A stretch of 13,193 nt of DNA from Desulfobacterales bacterium. GTDB lineage: Bacteria; Desulfobacterota; Desulfobacteria; Desulfobacterales; Desulfosalsimonadaceae. Below the pieces are notes generated by a model. It saw nothing but the letters and a program-made list of their open reading frames with translations, did no database searches and was not told where the DNA came from. The stretch's first letter is position 1. The number at the start of each line of letters is the position of its first letter. Location: contig JAGXLE010000011.1 of the NCBI GenBank assembly GCA_018334855.1, forward strand, positions 1 through 13,193, in the 5' to 3' direction. Shown in pieces: positions 8,574 to 13,193 of this stretch. A program made the position numbers and the translations under genes.

Positions 8574-8603
8574 AAGGGTTTATGAAAAAATTCATAAACC
8601 CTT
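8574..8603 (-). terminator. Intrinsic terminator of the tRNA-Phe transcript
   Basis: A perfect 13-bp inverted repeat (8574-8586 and 8591-8603) encloses a 4-nt loop. Read on the - strand it is followed by a run of T residues (complement of the A run at 8569-8575). It begins 10 nt beyond the tRNA 3' end at 8614. No T run follows it on the + strand, so it acts for the leftward transcript. Confidence 0.85.
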
Positions 8604-8613
8604 GATTTCATTC

Positions 8614-8689
8614 TGGTGCCGAGGGGCGGATTTGAACCACCGACACGGGGATTTTCAGTCACCTGCTCTACCGACTGAGCTACCTCGGC
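8614..8689 (-). tRNA. tRNA-Phe (anticodon GAA)
   Basis: The reverse complement folds as a 76-nt tRNA with the CCA end encoded. The acceptor stem GCCGAGG/CCTCGGC is fully paired. The D-arm GCTC/GAGC surrounds AGTCGGTA. The anticodon loop is CTGAAAA with GAA at 8654-8656, the T-loop is TTCAAAT and the variable loop is five bases. The anticodon stem GGTGA/TCCCC has a T-C mismatch at tRNA positions 29 and 41 (window 8661 and 8649). The other stems pair well, with one G-T wobble in the T-stem. It lies 40 bp downstream of rsmE on the same strand and has its own promoter and terminator. Confidence 0.95.
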
Positions 8690-8704
8690 TTGATTTTGTT
8701 AAGA

Positions 8705-8733
8705 TGTATAAGGAATGTAGCAGGTGCTGTCAA
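8705..8733 (-). promoter_or_regulatory. Sigma70-type promoter for tRNA-Phe
   Basis: On the - strand there is a perfect TTGACA -35 box (8728-8733), a 17-nt spacer and TATACA as the -10 box (8705-8710). The mature tRNA 5' end follows 15 nt later at 8689, which is right for a short leader. The -35 box contains the TGA stop codon of rsmE (8730-8732). Confidence 0.75.
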
Positions 8734-9470
8734 GGACTTTTTTGAAGATCACCGAATAGATACTGCACCAATGTGGATGCCGCAATGGCCGCGGTCTCAG
8801 CCCTGAGTATGCGCGATCCCAGCGTGGCGGGAGCAAACCCGCGCTTTTTTGCCAGGTCTGCCTCCCGGGCTGTAAAGCCGCCTTCCGGGCCCAGCATGAG
8901 AAGAACGGATTTAGGGGAAACATCCCGGCTTTTAATAACAGGGGTTTCTGCGTGTTCCCAGAAAAATACCGGCAGGTCAACTGTTTCTGAAAGATCCAGC
9001 ACTTCTGAGAAATTCATAGCCGGAGATATTTCCGGCACCATGCTTCTGCCGCACTGCTTAATGGCCTCCACTGCTATGTCCCGCCATCTCCCGATCCGTT
9101 TTTCCATGCGTTTTTCGTCAGGCCGGGCGACTGTTCTTTCAGTAATCATAGGAATCCACCGGCTTACCCCGAGTTCGGTGATCTGCCTTATTAGGTCGTC
9201 CATTTTTTTATCTTTTAAAAAACCCTGGGCGACGGTGAGTTGGAGTGGGGATTCGTTATGAACCTTGATTTCGTTTAAACTTGCAACGCGAACCGCGTTT
9301 TCTTCAAAAGCGGCAATGCTTGCATCAAAAACCCGCCCCCTGCCGTCGGTCAGCTCGATTTTGTCCCCTGCCGACAGGCGCAGAACCTTGCGGATATGGC
9401 GCACGTCCTTTCCGGTTATGCGCGGTTCACGTTTTTGCAGTTGTTGCGAATCGATATAGAAGCGTGGCAT
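8730..9470 (-). CDS. rsmE: 16S rRNA (uracil(1498)-N(3))-methyltransferase RsmE
   Basis: The 246-residue product has the usual RsmE length. RsmE is a SPOUT-class (trefoil knot) enzyme that transfers a methyl group from S-adenosylmethionine to N3 of U1498 in 16S rRNA of the 30S subunit. Visible signatures are the N-terminal PUA-like part with H25-I-R-K-V-L-R31, K86-x-x-K-M-x-x-L-I-x-Q-x-T-E-L-G-V in the middle, E135-A-I-K-Q-C-G-R, and the knot motifs G194-P-E-G-G198 and L217-G-S-R-I-L-R-A-E-T-A227. The ATG at 9468-9470 gives the expected N-terminus (Met-Pro-Arg-Phe-Tyr), although no clear ribosome binding site precedes it. It is transcribed away from the acidic protein gene, and its 3' end overlaps the tRNA-Phe promoter. 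Nothing looks truncated. Confidence 0.95.
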   Translation of the reverse strand: MPRFYIDSQQLQKREPRITGKDVRHIRKVLRLSAGDKIELTDGRGRVFDASIAAFEENAVRVASLNEIKVHNESPLQLTVAQGFLKDKKMDDLIRQITELGVSRWIPMITERTVARPDEKRMEKRIGRWRDIAVEAIKQCGRSMVPEISPAMNFSEVLDLSETVDLPVFFWEHAETPVIKSRDVSPKSVLLMLGPEGGFTAREADLAKKRGFAPATLGSRILRAETAAIAASTLVQYLFGDLQKSP

Positions 9471-9560
9471 ATAATGTAAATCAGAGGCCCAATGACGGTT
9501 TTTAAGTGTTTTTTGAGCAGCCGGCGGCTTGCGGTATTTCAGGGCCGGTATTGTTACATA

Positions 9561-9589
9561 GATATATTACAGCCGCCCGGAACTTGCAA
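9561..9589 (-). promoter_or_regulatory. rsmE: Weak candidate promoter for rsmE
   Basis: Read leftward, TTGCAA (9584-9589), a 17-nt spacer and TATATC (9561-9566) match the sigma70 consensus at four of six positions each. It would leave a leader of roughly 85 nt before the rsmE ATG. No better match was seen in the gap. Confidence 0.3.
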
Positions 9590-9610
9590 ACGGATTTCAG
9601 GCTATGCGCC

Positions 9611-9625
9611 GCAGTCGTTGACTGC
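9611..9625. promoter_or_regulatory. Short dyad in the divergent promoter region
   Basis: GCAGTC-GTT-GACTGC is a perfect 6-bp dyad with a 3-nt centre. It lies 25 nt upstream of the -35 box of the acidic protein gene and between the two divergent promoters. It could be an operator half-site pair or a chance hairpin; no known regulator motif is recognised. Confidence 0.25.
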
Positions 9626-9649
9626 TAAACGGTCGGAGGGTCAAATTTC

Positions 9650-9678
9650 TTGACAACATCAGGGTGTTATGCTAATTT
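9650..9678 (+). promoter_or_regulatory. Sigma70-type promoter for the acidic protein gene
   Basis: TTGACA (9650-9655) is followed by a 17-nt spacer and TAATTT (9673-9678), with an extended -10 TGC just before the -10 box. Transcription would begin near 9685, giving a leader of about 65 nt before ATG 9752. Confidence 0.6.
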
Positions 9679-9751
9679 AAATAAAATATTAATGCCAGGA
9701 AGAAAAATTCCTTATCCGCGGCACAAAGCCTTTCAGGCAGGGAGAAACCTC

Positions 9752-10336
9752 ATGACGGACAGCAATGAAAAAAATCAGGAGAATGAAATTATAGAACTCT
9801 CCGAGATTGCTGTGGGGACCTCGGAAGAGGATAATGAAATTATTGAATTAACCGAGGATCTGGTCGATGAAGCCAGGGATGCAATTTCAGGCGCAACCCG
9901 GGAAACATCCGATGAATCCAGGGAGCTGGAACTTTCAAGAGAGCTTCTCTCCGAACCGGAATTTTTTTCCGGCCAGGAACAGGAAACAGCGGAAAAAGCA
10001 GACCTGATCTCCGAATCCCGGGACCTGGATATCCCTGAAAAGCAGCCTGATTCCGACATTGAACAGGATATCGCCAGGGAACTCGACAATTACTTTCCCC
10101 TTGATGAAAAGTCTTCCGGCGATATTGCCGGGGCAGGTGAAACAGGGGAGGAAAAGGCTCCGGAACCGGATGTTGACATAACCGATCAACAATTGCAGGA
10201 TGCGCTGGAACGGGTCATTGAAAGAAAGTACGGCCGGAGAATTGAAGAGATGATAAGCGAGATTGTCAGGCTTAAGATTTCTGAAGATATTGAAAATATC
10301 AAAGATTATATATTAAAGCGGCATACCGGCAGGTAA
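9752..10336 (+). CDS. Highly acidic, Glu-rich protein of unknown function
   Basis: The ATG at 9752 is preceded by an AGGCAGGGAG ribosome site about 8 nt away, giving 194 residues. Longer in-frame starts are ruled out because the TTG at 9650 is the -35 box of the promoter. About 30% of residues are Asp or Glu (37 Glu and 21 Asp by my count). The N-terminus repeats Asn-Glu-Ile-Ile-Glu-Leu-Ser/Thr-Glu twice, 17 codons apart (nt 9782 and 9833). Residues about 20-145 look disordered. The last 50 residues form a charged helix rich in Ile, Leu, Glu, Lys and Arg that could be a coiled coil or a partner-binding helix. There is no signal peptide or membrane segment, so it is probably cytoplasmic. It sits between the divergent rsmE gene and valS and is separated from valS by a terminator. 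I do not recognise a functional family; similar Glu-rich proteins are known to me from deltaproteobacteria only as hypothetical proteins. Confidence 0.8.
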   Translation: MTDSNEKNQENEIIELSEIAVGTSEEDNEIIELTEDLVDEARDAISGATRETSDESRELELSRELLSEPEFFSGQEQETAEKADLISESRDLDIPEKQPDSDIEQDIARELDNYFPLDEKSSGDIAGAGETGEEKAPEPDVDITDQQLQDALERVIERKYGRRIEEMISEIVRLKISEDIENIKDYILKRHTGR

Positions 10337-10344
10337 GCCTGCCG
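10327..10344 (+). other. Small hairpin over the stop codon of the acidic protein gene
   Basis: CGGCAGG and CCTGCCG form a perfect 7-bp stem around a TAAG loop that contains the stop codon TAA (10334-10336). No T run follows, so it is unlikely to end transcription by itself. It may protect the 3' end. Confidence 0.35.
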
Positions 10345-10394
10345 ATGTTTGCGCCCAAAGGGTATTCTTCGGCACAATCAACGGGAGTTTTCTT

Positions 10395-10435
10395 AAAGAT
10401 GGGGGTTTGCAATAATCCCCATCTTTTTGATTTTT
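10395..10435 (+). terminator. Intrinsic terminator between the acidic protein gene and valS
   Basis: AAAGATGGGG (10395-10404) pairs perfectly with CCCCATCTTT (10417-10426) around a 12-nt loop, followed by a T-rich run to 10435. It most likely ends the acidic protein transcript. It lies only 32 nt before the valS start, so it could also act as an attenuator in a valS leader. Confidence 0.75.
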
Positions 10436-10453
10436 AATGAGAGAAAGAATTCT

Positions 10454-10469
10454 GGAGCGGAAAAATATG
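10454..10469 (+). promoter_or_regulatory. valS: Ribosome binding site that sets the valS start
   Basis: GGAG at 10454-10457 lies 9 nt before ATG 10467. The in-frame ATG at 10437 has no such site and directly abuts the terminator T run, so 10467 is preferred. Confidence 0.7.
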
Positions 10470-13136
10470 GCTGGTGAAAATCTGAGCAAGGGATATCAAC
10501 CCCAAGAGGTGGAAAAGCGCTGGTATGAGTACTGGGAAGAACAAGAGCTGTTTGCAGCAGAAGAAGACAGTTCAAAAAGGCCGTTTTCTATTGTAATCCC
10601 CCCGCCGAACGTAACAGGCGTTCTTCATATGGGGCACGCTTTAAACATTACCCTGCAGGATATCCTGTGCCGCTACCGGCGGCTGCGGGGCGACAACGTG
10701 CTCTGGGTGCCGGGTACCGACCATGCCGGAATCGCCACCCAGAACGTAGTGGAGCGCCACCTTTCGGCCGAAGGCATTGACAGGCACCAGATGGGCAGGC
10801 AGCAGTTCGTGGAGGCTGTATGGGAATGGCGCAGAAAATACGGCAGCGCCATTATCAGGCAGTTAAAGTCCCTGGGCGCCTCGTGCGACTGGAGCCGGGA
10901 GCGCTTTACCATGGACGAGGGGCTTTCGCGGGCTGTGCGCAAAGTCTTTGTAGAGCTCTACGGGCAGGGACTGATCTACCGGGGCAGCTACATTATTAAC
11001 TGGTGTCCCAGATGCCGTACTGCGCTTGCCGAAATAGAGGTTGAGCACGAGGAACACGGCGGCAGCCTGTATTACATTCGTTACCCATACGTAAACGGTG
11101 AAGACGGTCCGGTTGTTGCCACGACCAGGCCTGAAACCATGCTCGGTGACACCGCTCTGGCTATACATCCAGATGATGAGCGCTACAAAGATATTTCGTC
11201 AGACAGGGTGATCCTTCCTTTGATAGGGCGCGAGATACCCGTGATCAGGGATGAATACGTGGATATGGAATTCGGCACTGGCGCCCTTAAAATTACCCCT
11301 GCCCATGATCCCAACGACTTTGTAGTCGGGGAAAAGCACGGCCTGGATCGCATCAAGGTAATCGGCGAGGACGGGGTAATGACAGAGGAAGCAGGCGATT
11401 TTGCCGGAATGGACCGTTTCGAGTGCCGAAAAGCAGTGGTTGCCGCCCTTGAAAAAGAGGGGCTGCTTGTCAAAATCGAGGATTACAGCCACAGCATAGG
11501 CCACTGCTACAGGTGCTCTACTCTCGTGGAGCCGAATCTTTCCAGGCAATGGTTTGTCAGGACAGGGCCTCTCGCCCGGGAGGCAATCGAGGCGGTACGC
11601 AACTCAAACACCCGGATTATACCGGAAAAATGGTCAAACGATTACTTCAACTGGATGGAAAATATCCGTGACTGGTGCATATCAAGGCAGATCTGGTGGG
11701 GGCACCAGATTCCTGCCTGGACATGTGAAAGCTGCGGCAGACTCATTGTTTCAATGGATGATCCCTCCGCATGCCCGGACTGCGGCGGAACGGATTTGGT
11801 CAGGGACCCGGACGTGCTCGACACCTGGTTCAGCTCGGCTTTGTGGCCGTTTTCCACTATGGGCTGGCCGGATAAGACCAGGCTGCTCGATATTTTTTAT
11901 CCCACCTCGGTGCTGGTGACAGGATTTGATATCCTGTTTTTCTGGGTGGCCAGGATGATGATGATGGGGATTCACTTCATGGAGGAGGTGCCGTTTCATG
12001 ACGTCTATGTGCACGCCCTGGTCAGGGACGAGGACGGCAAGAAAATGAGCAAGTCCTACGGCAACGTGATTGACCCCATGGACGTTATCGAAAACTACGG
12101 CACAGATGCCCTGAGGTTTACCCTGGCGGCATTTGCAGCCCAGGGAAGGGACATAAAGCTGTCAGAAAAACGGATAGAAGGCTACAGGCACTTTATAAAC
12201 AAGCTGTGGAACGCGGCGCGTTTTTCGTTTATGAATATCACCGGGTCGCATCCGCAATTTGACCACCGTTCTCTTTCCCTGGCGGACCGGTGGATCTTGT
12301 CAAAGCTGCACAGGACGATACAGGAGGTCGGCCAGGCCCTGGATAATTATCATTTCAACGACGGGGCAAATACTTTATACAGGTTTATATGGCATGAATT
12401 CTGCGACTGGTACCTGGAGGCCGCAAAGCCGGCATTATACGGAAAGGCAGACGGTGAAGCCATGAACGCTTCCAGGGCGGTGCTCTGGCGGGTCCTGCAC
12501 GATTCCCTGATAATGCTGCATCCTTTTATTCCATTTGTAACAGAAGAAATATGGCACAAGCTTCCGGGAACCAGCGGATCCATCATGACGGCCTGCTTTG
12601 CCGGCCGGGATCCTCAGTATCCCGAGATTTCCGAGGACCCGGAGGCAGAGGCTGATATGGAGCTTATCATGGGTGTGATCACCTCGGTGAGAAACATCAG
12701 GGGTGAGATGAATATTTCGCCTTCAACACTTCTTTCCGTAATGGTCCAGGCGGAAGAAAGCAGAGTCCGGCAAACAATTGAGAGCCATCGTGAAATGATA
12801 TCAACACTTGCCCGGTTAAAGGATCTCTTGGTTGAAGAGGCCGGGGAAAAGCCGAAGGGTTCTGCCACCGCAATTGTCGGCGATGCCGTGGTTTCCGTGT
12901 TTCTGGAAGGCGTAATCGATTTTACGCAGGAAATCGAAAGGCTTGACAAGGAAATAGCCAAGCTGGACAAAGAAATGGCCGGCCTTGGCAAAAAACTTGA
13001 CAATCCCGGATTTTTAGAAAAGGCCCCCGAAGAAGTGGTTGAAAAAGTGCGCAGCCAGTACAGGGAGGAATCCGAAAAATTAGAAAAGCTCAAAAATAAC
13101 CGGGAAAAGATCAAATCCCTTGAGTCGGTGCAGTGA
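10467..13136 (+). CDS. valS: Valyl-tRNA synthetase
   Basis: Complete class I aminoacyl-tRNA synthetase of 889 residues, normal for bacterial ValRS. It joins valine to tRNA-Val using ATP in the cytoplasm and edits mischarged threonine. The Rossmann-fold signature is P-P-N-V-T-G-V-L-H54-M-G-H57, and the second ATP site is K526-M-S-K-S530. Between them are the editing (CP1) region with T-T-R-P-E-T-M-L-G-D and H-D-P-N-D-F, paired Cys-x-x-Cys motifs of zinc-ribbon type, and D-V-L-D-T-W-F-S-S-A-L-W-P. An anticodon-binding helical domain follows. The last 70 residues form the charged coiled-coil arm typical of ValRS (repeated Leu-Asp-Lys-Glu). A terminator stands just upstream and no clear promoter was found between it and the start. 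The stop codon overlaps the next ATG by one base (TGATG). Confidence 0.98.
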   Translation: MAGENLSKGYQPQEVEKRWYEYWEEQELFAAEEDSSKRPFSIVIPPPNVTGVLHMGHALNITLQDILCRYRRLRGDNVLWVPGTDHAGIATQNVVERHLSAEGIDRHQMGRQQFVEAVWEWRRKYGSAIIRQLKSLGASCDWSRERFTMDEGLSRAVRKVFVELYGQGLIYRGSYIINWCPRCRTALAEIEVEHEEHGGSLYYIRYPYVNGEDGPVVATTRPETMLGDTALAIHPDDERYKDISSDRVILPLIGREIPVIRDEYVDMEFGTGALKITPAHDPNDFVVGEKHGLDRIKVIGEDGVMTEEAGDFAGMDRFECRKAVVAALEKEGLLVKIEDYSHSIGHCYRCSTLVEPNLSRQWFVRTGPLAREAIEAVRNSNTRIIPEKWSNDYFNWMENIRDWCISRQIWWGHQIPAWTCESCGRLIVSMDDPSACPDCGGTDLVRDPDVLDTWFSSALWPFSTMGWPDKTRLLDIFYPTSVLVTGFDILFFWVARMMMMGIHFMEEVPFHDVYVHALVRDEDGKKMSKSYGNVIDPMDVIENYGTDALRFTLAAFAAQGRDIKLSEKRIEGYRHFINKLWNAARFSFMNITGSHPQFDHRSLSLADRWILSKLHRTIQEVGQALDNYHFNDGANTLYRFIWHEFCDWYLEAAKPALYGKADGEAMNASRAVLWRVLHDSLIMLHPFIPFVTEEIWHKLPGTSGSIMTACFAGRDPQYPEISEDPEAEADMELIMGVITSVRNIRGEMNISPSTLLSVMVQAEESRVRQTIESHREMISTLARLKDLLVEEAGEKPKGSATAIVGDAVVSVFLEGVIDFTQEIERLDKEIAKLDKEMAGLGKKLDNPGFLEKAPEEVVEKVRSQYREESEKLEKLKNNREKIKSLESVQ

Positions 13137-13193
13137 TGAACAATTATCATAAAATCCCGGTTTCCCGGATAGTGGACCGTATAATTGATTTCT
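13136..13193 (+). CDS. Start of the next gene, coupled to valS (3'-partial)
   Basis: An ATG at 13136 shares its A with the valS stop codon, and the frame stays open for 19 codons to the right edge. The visible N-terminus (Met-Asn-Asn-Tyr-His-Lys, then Val-Asp-Arg-Ile-Ile-Asp-Phe) is too short to identify. A quinolinate phosphoribosyltransferase (nadC) is a guess from the general look of the helix; I put little weight on it. The overlap suggests translational coupling with valS. Confidence 0.5.
   Translation, partial: MNNYHKIPVSRIVDRIIDF

Noticed and set aside
8773..9261. 162-codon + strand open frame opposite rsmE
   Set aside because: RsmE on the other strand has complete family motifs; this frame is its antisense shadow.
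9650..9751. Longer N-terminus for the acidic protein from TTG 9650
   Set aside because: The TTG is part of the TTGACA -35 box and a clear ribosome site precedes ATG 9752.
10437..10466. Alternative upstream ATG for valS
   Set aside because: It directly abuts the terminator T run and lacks a ribosome site, whereas ATG 10467 has GGAG at good spacing.
1..13193. CRISPR array, transposase, integrase or phage genes
   Set aside because: No regularly spaced direct repeats and no recombinase or phage motifs were seen in any frame.

Overview
The window reads as a stretch of a Gram-negative bacterial chromosome. ValRS, RsmE and tRNA-Phe are ordinary housekeeping genes. A very large putative outer-membrane beta-barrel protein implies a diderm cell. 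The overall style (Glu-rich 'EIIELTE' protein beside valS, moderately GC-rich coding regions, an AT-rich spacer holding a small palindromic element) is compatible with a Desulfobacterota/deltaproteobacterial host. That assignment is an inference; no marker in the window proves it.

Region 1 (3-8055, + strand) is the unusual part. Two giant genes lie head to tail, 16 nt apart or less. The first is cut by the left edge. It encodes at least 1,278 residues: a helical TPR-like N-terminal part, a middle built from recurring beta-sandwich-like modules, and a C-terminal part that looks like an outer-membrane beta-barrel. The second encodes about 1,400 residues. It has an array of about seven HEAT-like repeats, a region of unknown type, one transmembrane helix, a complete PgsB/CapB-type Mur-ligase-like poly-gamma-glutamate synthetase domain, and an unrecognised 330-residue helical tail. 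Read together, they look like the ligase and the outer-membrane exporter of a Gram-negative polyglutamate-type (gamma-linked polyamide) surface polymer system. A PgsC/CapC-like membrane partner is not in the window and would be expected upstream.

Region 2 (8056-8613) has no convincing gene. It holds a 219-bp element with 14-bp terminal inverted repeats and internal hairpins (8107-8325), then an AT-rich spacer with one terminator-like hairpin.

Region 3 (8574-9589, - strand) carries rsmE (16S rRNA m3U1498 methyltransferase) followed by a tRNA-Phe(GAA) gene. The tRNA has its own promoter, whose -35 box overlaps the rsmE stop codon, and a strong intrinsic terminator. The tRNA has an unexpected mismatch in its anticodon stem.

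Region 4 (9650-13193, + strand) starts divergently from rsmE. A good promoter precedes a small, very acidic protein of unknown function. Then come an intrinsic terminator only 32 nt before valS, the complete valS (valyl-tRNA synthetase), and the first codons of a translationally coupled next gene, which is cut by the right edge.
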